Shown here one piece after another: positions 27,901-36,293 of a DNA stretch of 64,000 bases. Both the position numbers and the translations under genes were made by a program. Position 1 is the stretch's first letter; each line of letters starts with the position of its first letter. This stretch comes from Collinsella sp. (GTDB taxonomy: Bacteria > Actinomycetota > Coriobacteriia > Coriobacteriales > Coriobacteriaceae). A model generated the notes under the pieces. That model was not told the origin of the DNA, made no database searches, and saw only the letters and a list, made by a program, of their open reading frames with translations. The stretch is from positions 1 to 64,000 of the forward strand of contig JAGZWV010000005.1 of NCBI GenBank assembly GCA_018378775.1, read 5' to 3'.

Positions 27901-28688
27901 TTTTCCCCGGCAACAACTGCGAGTACGACAGCGCCCGCGCCTTCCGCGCTGCCGGCGCCGAGGCCGACACCTTCGTGATCAACAACCTCACGCCCGAGGC
28001 CGTCGCCGAGAGCACCCATGAGCTCGCCCGCCGCATCCGTGCAAGCCAGATCGTCATGATCCCCGGCGGCTTCTCGGGCGGTGACGAGCCCGACGGCTCC
28101 GCCAAGTTCATCACGGCGTTCTTCCGCGCTCCCGAGGTCACCGAGGCCGTCCGCGACCTGCTCAAGGCCCGCGATGGCCTGATGCTGGGCATATGCAATG
28201 GCTTCCAGGCGCTGGTCAAGCTCGGTCTGGTGCCCTACGGTGATATCGTCGACGCCACGCCCGATGCGCCCACGCTGACGTTCAACACCATCGGCCGCCA
28301 CCAGAGCCGCCTGGTGCGCACCCGTATCTCGTCCAACCTGTCCCCGTGGCTGTCTCAGTGCAGCCTCGACGACCCCTACACCGTCGCCATCAGCCACGGC
28401 GAGGGCCGCTTTGTCGCCAACGACGAGGTGCTCGCCCAGCTCATCGCCAACGGCCAGGTCGCCACGCAGTACGTGGGCGAGGACGGCAAGCCCAGCATGG
28501 ATCTTTCCGTCAACCCCAACGGCTCCGCACTGGCCATCGAGGGTATCACGAGCCCCGACGGCCGCGTCCTGGGCAAGATGGGCCACGCCGAGCGTCGCGG
28601 CGACAACCTGTACCGCAACGTGCCCGAGCATGTCCCCGGCGATAAGTTCATGCCCATCTTTGAGAGTGGCGTAGCCTACTTCGCCTAA
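24942..28688 (+). CDS. purL: phosphoribosylformylglycinamidine synthase, PurL-PurQ fusion
   Basis: This 1248-residue single-chain enzyme converts FGAR, glutamine and ATP to FGAM in purine synthesis. Order: N-terminal linker region, two AIR-synthase-like halves (DTYWSDHCRHTTF near 215, NETHNHPTEIEPFGGAATC near 310), and a C-terminal class I glutamine amidotransferase (about 980-1248) starting at RPRVVIPVFPGNNCEYDSAR with PGGFSGGDEPDGSAKF, catalytic Cys1085 in LGICNGFQAL and a later HGEGRF. Residue count and order fit the fused form of anaerobic Firmicutes and Coriobacteria. ATG 24942 is used; the frame is open 36 codons further upstream without a ribosome site. No other pur gene is nearby. Confidence 0.95.
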   Translation: MVSRIYVEKKPGFDVEAQQLKGELTEILGIKGIEALRIINRYDVEGIDEELFRSCVPTVFSEPQVDVTYDELPASDGAVFAVEFLPGQFDQRADSASECVQLISQGERPAVRSAKVYMISGALDEAAIDAIKHYVVNPVEARIASLDLPETLYMETPEPQPVEVLDGFRELDEAGLAAFISERGLAMDEADIAFCQQYFRDENRDPTITEIRVIDTYWSDHCRHTTFGTVLDDVTIDDAVVQQAFDRYMEMRHELGRDAKPVCLMDMGTIGAKYLKKTGVMTDVDESEEINACTVKVKVDVDGEDQDWLFLFKNETHNHPTEIEPFGGAATCVGGAIRDPLSGRSYVYQAMRVTGAGDPTVPVSETLEGKLPQRKLVTTAAAGYSSYGNQIGLATGQVNELYHPGYVAKRMEVGAVVGATPANHVRRECPAPTDKIILLGGRTGRDGIGGATGSSKTQNTESIETSGAEVQKGNAPVERKLQRLFRRGDACRLIKRCNDFGAGGVSVAVGELADGLYVDLDTVTKKYDGLDGTELAISESQERMACAVADGDVEEFMGYAAEENLEATVIAEVTAEPRMRMAWNGVAIVDLSREFLNSNGAPKHQIAHVCARSVWQPSWAGTTLAERMTSLVTDLNVASNKGLSERFDSTIGAATVLMPFGGKTQLTPSSAMVAKFPVDGETTTASAMAWGFNPYLMEADQFAGAYLSVVESIAKLVAAGFEHKRAYLSFQEYFERLRTEAERWGKPMAAVLGALMAQVDLGAGAIGGKDSMSGSFEDEAGELNVPPTLISFAVAVGKAARAVSPEFKGLTHRVVRIAPATYGEDYRPDAQQLLAAFDAVEALTATGDALAISTPGYGCGAESLFKMCVGNQIGIELAEDVDVESLFAPLYGSFIVELAEDAELPEVADGVVVEPLGTTVEGYVIDTGSEVIELSELQEAWESGIEGVFAYRSAGETAEVETIDFRTKDIHVYGGAKIARPRVVIPVFPGNNCEYDSARAFRAAGAEADTFVINNLTPEAVAESTHELARRIRASQIVMIPGGFSGGDEPDGSAKFITAFFRAPEVTEAVRDLLKARDGLMLGICNGFQALVKLGLVPYGDIVDATPDAPTLTFNTIGRHQSRLVRTRISSNLSPWLSQCSLDDPYTVAISHGEGRFVANDEVLAQLIANGQVATQYVGEDGKPSMDLSVNPNGSALAIEGITSPDGRVLGKMGHAERRGDNLYRNVPEHVPGDKFMPIFESGVAYFA

Positions 28689-28726
28689 ACCTTTCCCATC
28701 GGGTACAATCCCTTCGGGTAATAACA

Positions 28727-28764
28727 CCCGCCACCGGCGCATCCGGTGGCGGGTTCTTTTTTTT
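28727..28764 (+). terminator. terminator of purL
   Basis: Stem CCCGCCACCGG-CGCAT-CCGGTGGCGGG followed by TTCTTTTTTTT. Confidence 0.92.
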
Positions 28765-28789
28765 GTTTCGCGCATGTAGGAAGGACATC

Positions 28790-29725
28790 ATGGAAAGCCG
28801 CAAGCCGTATCTCGCCACCCTGCCCGGACTCATCCTGGGCTGTCTTGTTTGCTGTGCACTCTGGGGATCGGCCTTTCCCTGCATCAAGATCGGCTACGCA
28901 CTCTTTGGTATCCCGGCGCACGATAGCGCTTCGCAGCTGCTCTTTGCAGGTTTACGCTTTACGCTTGCCGGCGTCCTGGTTATCGTTGGGATGAGCGCGG
29001 CCCAACGCCGCCCCCTCGTACCGCAAGCGCGCGACATCAAGCCCATCTTTGTCTTGTCGCTCTTCCAGACTATCGGGCAGTACTTCTTTTTCTACCTGGG
29101 ACTCTCGCGCGCCAGTGCCATGTCGAGCTCCATCATCGAGGCCAGCGCCAACTTCCTCGCAATCCTCTTTGCCGCCCTGGCATTTCGCACCGAGAAGCTC
29201 AATACGGCCAAGGTGCTTGGCTGCGTGTTGGGCTTTGCCGGCGTCGCGCTTGTCAACCTTTCGGGCGCAGATGGCACCTTTGGCTTCACGCTCGATGGCG
29301 AGGGCTTTATCCTAGCCTCCACTGTCGCGGGCGCTCTTTCGACCTGCCTGATCGGCATCTTCTCGCGCAAGCACGACGGTGTTTTGCTTGCCGGCTGGCA
29401 GTTTTTAGTCGGCGGCCTGGTCCTCACCGCCATCGGCTTTTTGATGGGCGGCACATTGTCCCCCACCGAAGTCGCCCCCGCCATCGCGCTCATCATCTAC
29501 ATGGCGCTTATCTCCGCCGTCGCGTACTCGCTGTGGTCCCGCCTGCTCGCCGTCAACCCCGTCAGCCGCGTGTCGGTCTTTGGCTTTATGAACCCGGTCT
29601 TTGGCGTGCTGTTGAGCGCACTGCTGCTCGGCGAGGGCGCTGGCACGAGCCCCGTTACCGTCATCGTTGCCCTGTTGTTGGTCTGCGGCGGCATCATCAT
29701 CGTCAACAAACCCAAAAAAGCCTAG
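28790..29725 (+). CDS. EamA family (DMT) transporter
   Basis: This 311-residue protein has ten membrane helices in two repeats of the EamA type, with LGCLVCCALWGSAFPCIKIG at the start of the first and GFMNPVFGVLLSALLLGE in the second, the usual positions of the conserved Trp/Pro motifs. DMT members export amino acids, metabolites or drugs; the substrate is unknown. The start is ATG 28790-28792 with AGGAAGG upstream; an in-frame TTG nine codons earlier lies in the purL terminator and is rejected. Confidence 0.88.
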   Translation: MESRKPYLATLPGLILGCLVCCALWGSAFPCIKIGYALFGIPAHDSASQLLFAGLRFTLAGVLVIVGMSAAQRRPLVPQARDIKPIFVLSLFQTIGQYFFFYLGLSRASAMSSSIIEASANFLAILFAALAFRTEKLNTAKVLGCVLGFAGVALVNLSGADGTFGFTLDGEGFILASTVAGALSTCLIGIFSRKHDGVLLAGWQFLVGGLVLTAIGFLMGGTLSPTEVAPAIALIIYMALISAVAYSLWSRLLAVNPVSRVSVFGFMNPVFGVLLSALLLGEGAGTSPVTVIVALLLVCGGIIIVNKPKKA

Positions 29726-29790
29726 CGAGCTCACCTTTTTAGGGAGGGCGTTTGCACACTTTAGCTTAATGGAATACATCGATGAGCTGA

Positions 29791-29824
29791 GGGCCGCCAC
29801 GCACGCAAGCGTGCGACCCTTTTC
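29791..29824 (+). terminator. terminator of the EamA gene
   Basis: Stem CGCACG-CAAG-CGTGCG, extended by GGG/CCC with bulges, followed by TTTTCC. It reaches the stop of the opposing GGDEF gene. Confidence 0.6.
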
Positions 29825-30967
29825 CTAGCGTATCTGGATGCCGGCTTTCTTTTTCTCGGCCTTGACGCGGTAGAGCTCCGCATCGGCAGCGCGAAGTAAG
29901 TCTTGCCAGGTATCAACACTATCGCCGACCCGCGCGCAACCGATGGACATCCGCAATGCATACGGCACCTCGGCATGCGCGAGCTCGTCGTTGATTGTCG
30001 CGCACAGATGCATGATATCCTGTTCCGCCGCTGCCTTTTGGAGCACCACGAACTCATCGCCACCATAACGCGCGATAAAGCCACCAGACGCCGAGCAGAC
30101 CTCTTTGAGCGCAGCGGATATTACCTGAAGAGCATGGTCGCCCTCCACATGTCCATAGCGATCGTTAATCTGCTTAAAGCCGTCAGCGTCCATCATAAGC
30201 AGATATACATCTTCGGCCTGATCCACATTTGAAAAGAGCGACAGCATATAGGTCTCAAAACGGTTGCGGTTGTTGAGTCCAGTCAACGGGTCAGTCGAGA
30301 TCAGTTGCTCCTGGCAGATGATATAGAGCAGCAACATGCTAATCATTATGCCGACACAAAGGCCAGGCACCGAGTATACGATCTGAAAGGTACCGCCCAC
30401 CAGAGCGGGAACCGCAAAAAAGGCGAGGGTGCGATAAATGGCCTTCTTTTGCAGGCTTTCGACTTTTCGAGCCTGAATAAAGGCATGCAAGGACGTATAT
30501 ATGACGTAGCAGTAGCTAACGATAGGCTGAATCATATAAAGCGCTCCGCGACGATATACGCCCCGCGCATCGATATAGAACATAGCGTGCGTCCAGTAGC
30601 TGGTAAATGCCAGAACGACCACCAATGCGGTTGGCAACGTTAAAAGTACCACCCTATAGGGCGTGGTCAGGAGCCGTGAGCCCTGCATCGTCTCGGAATA
30701 GAAAAACCAAATGAGGCACGCGATGGCGAACAGCGAAAACGAAACCGCGTTGGAAATCCAGTTGGCCGTGATGCCTACAGGAGTGCTCACGCCGTCCGAG
30801 AGCGTCCAGATCATATCGAAGAAAATGTAGGCAGCAGACGTGTAGCCCAGCATGCTAAACAAAAGCTGCTGGGTGCTCGAGAACAGGGAGCGACGGCTTC
30901 GTACGGCAAGTCCGATAAGAATAATCATGCATAGCAGGAATATCTCGATCTTGAGTGCCTTTACCAC
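29825..30967 (-). CDS. membrane diguanylate cyclase (GGDEF)
   Basis: This protein of about 380 residues has six or seven membrane helices in the first 210 residues and a GGDEF domain behind them (DPLTGLNNRNRFETYM to the end). The active-site motif is intact as RYGGDEF, with DADGFKQINDRYGH, so it should make cyclic di-GMP from GTP. No RxxD inhibitory site precedes the motif, so product inhibition is unlikely. The start is taken as GTG 30965-30967, seven bases after GGAGG; the upstream ATG would put that site inside the gene. No EAL or PilZ gene is near. Confidence 0.88.
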   Translation of the reverse strand: MVKALKIEIFLLCMIILIGLAVRSRRSLFSSTQQLLFSMLGYTSAAYIFFDMIWTLSDGVSTPVGITANWISNAVSFSLFAIACLIWFFYSETMQGSRLLTTPYRVVLLTLPTALVVVLAFTSYWTHAMFYIDARGVYRRGALYMIQPIVSYCYVIYTSLHAFIQARKVESLQKKAIYRTLAFFAVPALVGGTFQIVYSVPGLCVGIMISMLLLYIICQEQLISTDPLTGLNNRNRFETYMLSLFSNVDQAEDVYLLMMDADGFKQINDRYGHVEGDHALQVISAALKEVCSASGGFIARYGGDEFVVLQKAAAEQDIMHLCATINDELAHAEVPYALRMSIGCARVGDSVDTWQDLLRAADAELYRVKAEKKKAGIQIR

Positions 30968-31066
30968 TAGACGCCCTCCCTTCAATATCCAAGTGGCCAG
31001 AATCGCCCAATTCGAATCTGGGCAACAAACACCCCCTACTCCGCAGGGGTAAGGGGAATAATAGCA

Positions 31067-31110
31067 GAGCGACCGAACGTCACTGCAAGACAGCTCTCGT
31101 TCGGGCGCTC
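31067..31110 (-). terminator. probable terminator of the kdgT-like gene
   Basis: Arms GAGCGCCCGAACG and CGTTCGGTCGCTC pair with one mismatch over an 18-base loop and are followed by TGCTATTATT on the minus strand, 46 bases past the stop. Confidence 0.5.
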
Positions 31111-31155
31111 AAACGGCGCGAGTTGCACGCCGGAATCATTGATGGGTATCGATTG

Positions 31156-32178
31156 CTACTCGCCATCGATGTCGGTCGCGACAGCCTCTTCGATGGCCTC
31201 GACACCGGCAGGCGACAGGTCTTCCTTGCTCTGGCAGAACTTCTTATCGACCCAGCCGGTCAGAATCGGGGCCATGATTGCCGTGATGATGACGGCAGTG
31301 GCGATCTGCGCATACGCGGTGGGCGCAAGCTCGGCATAGCGCGGAGCGACCTCGGCGAGGGCGACCGGCGTGGTCATGGCCGTGCCGGCAATGGTGGAAC
31401 ATGCCACAGCCGCCTTACCATTGCCGCCACACAGGCGCTCGAAGGCAAAGGTAATGGGACCGACGATAAAGAGCGTGATGAGGCCCAGCAGGATGCCCGA
31501 AATGCCACCGGCGATGAAGCTCGAAAGGCTCATGGACGCACCGAGCTGAAAACCAATTACAGCGATCGCGGGATTGGCGCCGGGAACCAGCAGGTTCTTG
31601 ATAAACGGGAACAAGTTGCCCAGGACCATGCCGATAACAAGCGGCAGGATGGATCCGATGATGGTGCCGACGGGGATGTTGGCGAGACCCGAAACACCAA
31701 GGATGATCATCGTGACGGCGGGGCCGGCCGTAAAGAACAGGATACCGACAGCGCCCTGCTCGGACTCATCGCCGAACTCGCCCATGATGCCCGTATAGAG
31801 CGCCATGTTGCAAAACGTAATGCCGCCGATGATGGAAACCGAGCTCAGGCCTAAAAAGTTATCGTTAAAGAAGTACGCGACGCCCAGACCCAGCGCGGCT
31901 GCCACTACAAGCTTAGGAATCAGCACGACGATGCCGGTCTTGATGGCGCCCGGCGTGGACTTAAAGCTGATGCCGGCGCCCACAAACAGCAGGATCGCGG
32001 CGACGATGGTATTGGAGCCACCGCGGCAGGCAGCCGTAAAGAAGCCGCCGATCTCAAAAACCTGCGGGCAGAAGGTGTTGAGCAAAAGACCGACGATCAT
32101 GGGATAGATCATGATGTCGCCCGGGATGCGCGGGACCTTGAATTTCTTTTGCTCGTTGGCGGTTGCTTCCTGTGCCAT
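31156..32178 (-). CDS. kdgT: 2-keto-3-deoxygluconate permease family transporter
   Basis: This 340-residue protein begins its membrane part with VPRIPGDIMIYPMIVGLLLN, typical of KdgT, and has about ten helices with FCNMALYTGIMGEFGDE near 125 and STIAGTAMTTPVALAEVAP near 265. The family imports 2-keto-3-deoxygluconate from pectin or uronate breakdown by proton symport. No kduD, kdgK or kdgA gene is nearby, so the substrate is unproven. ATG 32176-32178 follows GGGGG by four bases. The acidic C-terminal tail of about 25 residues is unusual but short. Confidence 0.87.
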   Translation of the reverse strand: MAQEATANEQKKFKVPRIPGDIMIYPMIVGLLLNTFCPQVFEIGGFFTAACRGGSNTIVAAILLFVGAGISFKSTPGAIKTGIVVLIPKLVVAAALGLGVAYFFNDNFLGLSSVSIIGGITFCNMALYTGIMGEFGDESEQGAVGILFFTAGPAVTMIILGVSGLANIPVGTIIGSILPLVIGMVLGNLFPFIKNLLVPGANPAIAVIGFQLGASMSLSSFIAGGISGILLGLITLFIVGPITFAFERLCGGNGKAAVACSTIAGTAMTTPVALAEVAPRYAELAPTAYAQIATAVIITAIMAPILTGWVDKKFCQSKEDLSPAGVEAIEEAVATDIDGE

Positions 32179-32328
32179 GAAACCCCCATTTCCGCTGACG
32201 GGGTACAAAAGCCCACGTCACGCTTTGCTACAGTAAAGTTTGACCATGGTACCAGAAGAAATAGACCAGCTCGGTGAAAAATTCTACAAGTTGGGATGGA
32301 ACGAGATTCGGCGCCCGCGACGCCAGCC

Positions 32329-32652
32329 CTATATAAGGCTCAAGACAATATAGAGTACGATGCCCGAGACGCAGCACCACAGCATCGATTTTGTCTTGCC
32401 CGCCGCGACCACGACGCCGGCGGCCGCAATCCAGGGAACCAAGGCAGGCCAGAGTCCCGCGTCGAACGCGCCGGGGCTCACCAAGTCGTTGGCGACCAGT
32501 GCGGCAAAGGCAGCGGGCGGGATATAGCCCAGGGCCTCGGTAATGCGGGGCGACAGGGTCCGCCCGCGCAAGGCGAACGCCGGCGCGATGCGAAAGAACG
32601 CGATAGCAGCCCACGACGACAGCCACAGAACCAAAAACTCGTTAACGGGCAT
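32329..32652 (-). CDS. azlD: AzlD-family branched-chain amino acid export subunit
   Basis: This 107-residue protein has three or four membrane helices and is the small partner of AzlC in exporting branched-chain amino acids or analogues such as azaleucine. It begins MPVNEFLVLWLSSWAAIAFF and contains ALGYIPPAAFAAL, the conserved proline pair of the family. It overlaps the azlC end by 11 bases, the usual arrangement. The same frame is open further upstream but only within azlC. Confidence 0.87.
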   Translation of the reverse strand: MPVNEFLVLWLSSWAAIAFFRIAPAFALRGRTLSPRITEALGYIPPAAFAALVANDLVSPGAFDAGLWPALVPWIAAAGVVVAAGKTKSMLWCCVSGIVLYIVLSLI

Positions 32653-33334
32653 CGCGGGCACCTCTTCCGTCAAATACAGCATCGCACGCCAGCGCAATGG
32701 CAATGCCGGCCACGACGCTTGCCGGCACGGCAATATTCGCGAGGCCCAAGAACATGCATACGGCGACGGACACCGCGCCCGAAACCGCCGCGACAACGTT
32801 GCCGCGCGACAGCCGCTGCGAAAAGAGCAGGCAGATAAAGAGCGAGGTGCAGACAAAGGCTGCAATGGCGGTGGGAACATCGACAACGGCGCCGACGATG
32901 GCGCCCATCGTACACGAAACGCCCCATGTTGCGATGAGGATCACGTTGAGCACAAAGGACTCGCGCGAGCCCCAATCCTCCCCTTCAACCAACTTGGCAA
33001 GCGAGATGCCATATGCCTCCTCGGTAAGTGTCGCGGCAACAGCCAGCGTCTGACGCTTCGAGGCACCCGTCAGATGCGGCGCGATCGATGCCGAGTAAAG
33101 CGCAAAACGCGAGGAGATGGCGGCAACGCTCGCGATAATCGAAGGTGCCGGTACACCCGCCAGCCAAAGATTGCAGATCATAAACTGGCCGCTGCCCGTC
33201 ACAAACGTGCTGCTCAGAGCAAAAACCATCCAGGGTTCCATTCCCGTCTGCCCCATGATCATTCCGCACGGCGCGCCTATTGCAACATAGGTAAGCATCA
33301 CTGGCCAGACGGTTCTAACGATTTTGAGCACCAT
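32642..33334 (-). CDS. azlC: AzlC-family branched-chain amino acid export permease
   Basis: This permease of about 230 residues has about seven helices and the AzlC features VAIGAPCGMIM near 15, VTGSGQFMICNLW near 45 and TLTEEAYGIS near 100. ATG 33332-33334 gives the family's usual N-terminus. A TTG at 33403 with AGGTGA six bases upstream would add 23 residues and cannot be excluded. It forms an operon with azlD and diverges from the HD gene. Confidence 0.88.
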   Translation of the reverse strand: MVLKIVRTVWPVMLTYVAIGAPCGMIMGQTGMEPWMVFALSSTFVTGSGQFMICNLWLAGVPAPSIIASVAAISSRFALYSASIAPHLTGASKRQTLAVAATLTEEAYGISLAKLVEGEDWGSRESFVLNVILIATWGVSCTMGAIVGAVVDVPTAIAAFVCTSLFICLLFSQRLSRGNVVAAVSGAVSVAVCMFLGLANIAVPASVVAGIAIALACDAVFDGRGARDAR

Positions 33335-33460
33335 ACGCTTCTCATCCTGACAAGGTCTCCGAGCCGCATGTAGCGACACGGCAGAATCATCATCCGACAG
33401 CAACCGAGTTCACCTACAATTGCCACCGGATCGAAAGACACAACTTTTTAGGAAGTCATT

Positions 33461-34273
33461 ATGACAGCTATCGATCGAGACCGGGCGCGCGCGGCCTTCA
33501 AAAGCTACACCGATGCCTACGACGCCACCAACCCACGCATCACGCTCAAAATCGAGCATACGTACCACGTGGCCGAGGCGTGCGATGCCGTAGCGCGCGA
33601 GCAGGGCTGGTCGTCAGAAGATATTGACCTGGCATGGCTTTGCGGCCTGCTACACGATATGGGACGCTTTGAACAGTTGCGGCGCTGGGACACCTTTAAG
33701 GACGCCGAGAGTATGAGCCACGCAGCGTTGGGCGTCGGGGTCCTCTTTGGCGAGAACCCCGCCGATGCGCCCGCCGTAACGAGCATCCGCGACTTTATCG
33801 ATGACCCGGCAGAAGATGAGCTCATCCGCGCGAGCATCGCCTATCACAGCGACTTTCGCCTGCCGGCACAACTTGACGAGCGCACGCGGCGCTTCTGCGA
33901 TATCGTGCGCGATGGCGACAAGATCGACATTATGCGCACCATCGCCGACAGCACCGTCGACACCATCCTTAAGGTAGACGAGAAGACGTTTCTCGACAGC
34001 CGCTTCTCGACGCAAACACTTACTGCCTTTGACGAGCGCCGCTGCGTCGCACGCGATGAACGCAACGAGCCCGCAGACTACCTGGTGGGACTCATCTGCT
34101 TTATATTTGAGCTCGTCTATCCAGCGAGCCGCGCGCTAGCGCGCGAGCAGGGCGATATCTACCGCCTACTCGACGCGCCCTTTGGCATTACGCACCCCTT
34201 TACCGATCCCGCCACGCAAGCGACCTGGGAGCGCCTAAAGAACGAGATACGCGACTGGCTGGCGCGCGCCTAG
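33461..34273 (+). CDS. HD-domain phosphohydrolase
   Basis: This 270-residue protein has the HD metal site spread as in the family: EHTYHVAEA near residue 28, LCGLLHDMGRFEQ near 62 with the His-Asp pair, HAALG near 88 and DGDKIDIM near 149. It is likely a metal-dependent phosphohydrolase acting on nucleotides or related phosphate esters; the substrate is unknown. AGGAAG precedes the ATG by five bases. Its last four bases overlap the end of the converging etfA gene. Confidence 0.85.
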   Translation: MTAIDRDRARAAFKSYTDAYDATNPRITLKIEHTYHVAEACDAVAREQGWSSEDIDLAWLCGLLHDMGRFEQLRRWDTFKDAESMSHAALGVGVLFGENPADAPAVTSIRDFIDDPAEDELIRASIAYHSDFRLPAQLDERTRRFCDIVRDGDKIDIMRTIADSTVDTILKVDEKTFLDSRFSTQTLTAFDERRCVARDERNEPADYLVGLICFIFELVYPASRALAREQGDIYRLLDAPFGITHPFTDPATQATWERLKNEIRDWLARA

Positions 34274-35475
34274 CGCTCAAGCTGGGCCAGCAGCTCCTCG
34301 ACGACCTCGACGGCATCACCGACAACCTTGTACTGGGCAGCACCAAAGATGGGGGCATCCGGATCCTCGTTGATGGCGATAATGCACTCCGCCCCACCGA
34401 TGCCGGCAAGATGCTGGATGGCGCCCGAAACACCGATACTCACGAGAAGCTTAGGCGAAACCGATACGCCCGTCTGGCCAATCTGATGGCGATACTCCAA
34501 CCAGCCGGCCTCCACGACAGGTCGCGTGCAGCCAAGCTCGGCTCCCAGGGCCTCGGCGAGCTTTCGCATCAGCGGCAGGTTTTTCTTGGAACCAATGCCG
34601 CGACCCACCACGACCAGGCGCTCGGCATCGGTGATCGAAGCCTGCTGTCCCCACTCCTCGGCGGCAATCGAGATCTCGACACGAGCCTTAGCATCATCCG
34701 CAAGTGATATCTGGGTGATCGTGCCGGAGCGGCCGTAGTCAAAGTCGGGCGCCTTAAAGATGCCGGGACGCACCGTTGCCATCTGGGGACGATGATTGGG
34801 GCAGACGATGGTGGCCATCAGGTTGCCGCCAAACGCCGGACGCGTCTGTTGCAGCATTCCCGTCTCCGTATCCATCGAAAGTACGGTGCAGTCAGCCGTA
34901 AGGCCCGTCTGCAAGCGCACGGCAACGCCGGGTGCCAGTTCGCGGCCAAAAGCGGTCGCGCCGTATAAGATGGCCTCGGGTTTGCGTTCGGCTACCAAAT
35001 CGCAGATCAAGCGGGCGTAGACCTCCGCATCGTTTTGGCGCAGGCGCTCGTCGCGACAGGCCAGGACCTCGTCCGCGCCGGCACAAACCAGATGCTCCAG
35101 GTCGCCGAGAGAACCCTCGGGACCCATACCGACCAGTGCCACCAGACGGCAACCGCGCGCATCGGCAAGCTCGCGGCCCTTGCCCATAAGCTCATAGGCA
35201 ACGGGAGTCACTGTATCGTGCTCGTCGGTCTGAGCGAATACCCAAATGTCTCGATACGCATCAAGGTCCACCGCACCAGCGGCCTCATCACGCTCGATCG
35301 AGATAGCGTTGACAGGGCAGGCGTCGACGCACCCACCGCATAGGATGCAGCCGTCGGTTACGTGGGCGCATCGGTTGGGTCGCTCGCCTTCCACTACGAT
35401 GCCGCCCGAAGCACAGGCGCGAACGCAGCGACCGCAGCCGATACAGGCTTCGCTATCGATAATCAGTCCGCTCAT
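34270..35475 (-). CDS. etfA: electron transfer flavoprotein alpha subunit with N-terminal 2[4Fe-4S] ferredoxin
   Basis: Residues 1-65 are a bacterial ferredoxin: Cys 11, 14, 17, 21 and 43, 46, 49, 53. The rest is EtfA, with the FAD-binding RHQIGQTGVSVSP near 330 and GVSGAIQHLAG near 350. Ferredoxin-fused EtfA occurs in bifurcating complexes such as LctC of the Acetobacterium woodii lactate dehydrogenase and the caffeyl-CoA reductase. It starts directly at the etfB stop (TAGATG) and is third in FAD oxidase-etfB-etfA. The ferredoxin domain likely passes electrons to or from free ferredoxin. Confidence 0.93.
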   Translation of the reverse strand: MSGLIIDSEACIGCGRCVRACASGGIVVEGERPNRCAHVTDGCILCGGCVDACPVNAISIERDEAAGAVDLDAYRDIWVFAQTDEHDTVTPVAYELMGKGRELADARGCRLVALVGMGPEGSLGDLEHLVCAGADEVLACRDERLRQNDAEVYARLICDLVAERKPEAILYGATAFGRELAPGVAVRLQTGLTADCTVLSMDTETGMLQQTRPAFGGNLMATIVCPNHRPQMATVRPGIFKAPDFDYGRSGTITQISLADDAKARVEISIAAEEWGQQASITDAERLVVVGRGIGSKKNLPLMRKLAEALGAELGCTRPVVEAGWLEYRHQIGQTGVSVSPKLLVSIGVSGAIQHLAGIGGAECIIAINEDPDAPIFGAAQYKVVGDAVEVVEELLAQLER

Positions 35476-36291
35476 CTACGCCATCCCCTCGATAATCTTG
35501 GCAAGTTTTACCGCCTGCTCGGACGCCGTTCCCTCAACGGCCTCGCACGTTTGGTCACGGTCGGGCACAAACGAGCGCACGACCTGTGTCGGCGACCCGG
35601 CAAGACCGCAACGCGCGGGGTCGGCGTTCACGTCGGCGGCACTGACCACGCGCACGTCCGCCTCCTCCGCCGCGCGAATACCGGCAATACTCGGCATACG
35701 CAACTGGCCAATCTCCTTGGCAGTCGTCATCGCGCACGGCATCTCAAGATACACCGTCTCCTCGCCGGCATCGCATCCGTGAATGAGCGCCAGCGAGCCA
35801 CAGGTCGTAAAGCCCGCGCTCTGCACGCAACTCACGTCGGTCACGCAGGGAATCTCAAAGGCACCGGCAAGCTCGGGACCAATCTGGGCCGTATCGCCAT
35901 CCACCGCCATCTTGCCGCAGATGAGCAGGTCGAAGTCCTCGTCGAGCGCCTCGATGCCGCATTTGAGAGCATAGGTGGTCGCCAGGGTATCGGCACCTGC
36001 AAAGGCGCGATCGGTCAGCAGCAGCGCGTCGTCGGCGCCTCGGGCGATGCAGTCGCGCAGCAGCGACTCGGTCGCGGGGATGCCCATCGACACCACCGTC
36101 ACGCGCACATCCATGCCAAAGCCGATAAAGTCGTCCTTCAGCGCCAGCGCGCATTCCAAAGCGCTCGCATCAAAGGGATTAATGACCGCCTGCTTGCCAT
36201 CGCGCACGATGGTATTGGTCTTGGGGTCCATCTTGACCTCGGTGCTGCCCGGCACGGCCTTGACGCACACCACCATATGGAAATCGCTCAT
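35476..36291 (-). CDS. etfB: electron transfer flavoprotein beta subunit
   Basis: This 271-residue subunit binds the bifurcating FAD/AMP site of EtfAB. It begins DFHMVVCVKAVPGSTEVKMD, and has NPFDASALECALAL, VTVVSMGIPA and LICGKMAVDGDTAQIGPELA, all EtfB hallmarks. ATG 36289-36291 is nine bases after GGGGG; a GTG at 36297 overlapping the oxidase stop is an alternative. The gene is cotranscribed with the FAD oxidase and etfA. Confidence 0.93.
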   Translation of the reverse strand: MSDFHMVVCVKAVPGSTEVKMDPKTNTIVRDGKQAVINPFDASALECALALKDDFIGFGMDVRVTVVSMGIPATESLLRDCIARGADDALLLTDRAFAGADTLATTYALKCGIEALDEDFDLLICGKMAVDGDTAQIGPELAGAFEIPCVTDVSCVQSAGFTTCGSLALIHGCDAGEETVYLEMPCAMTTAKEIGQLRMPSIAGIRAAEEADVRVVSAADVNADPARCGLAGSPTQVVRSFVPDRDQTCEAVEGTASEQAVKLAKIIEGMA

Positions 36292-36293
36292 CT

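Noticed and set aside
31141..31156. A pectin or uronate catabolic cluster around the KdgT-like gene
   Set aside because: Neighbours are a GGDEF protein and azlCD; no kdg, kdu or uxa genes are present.
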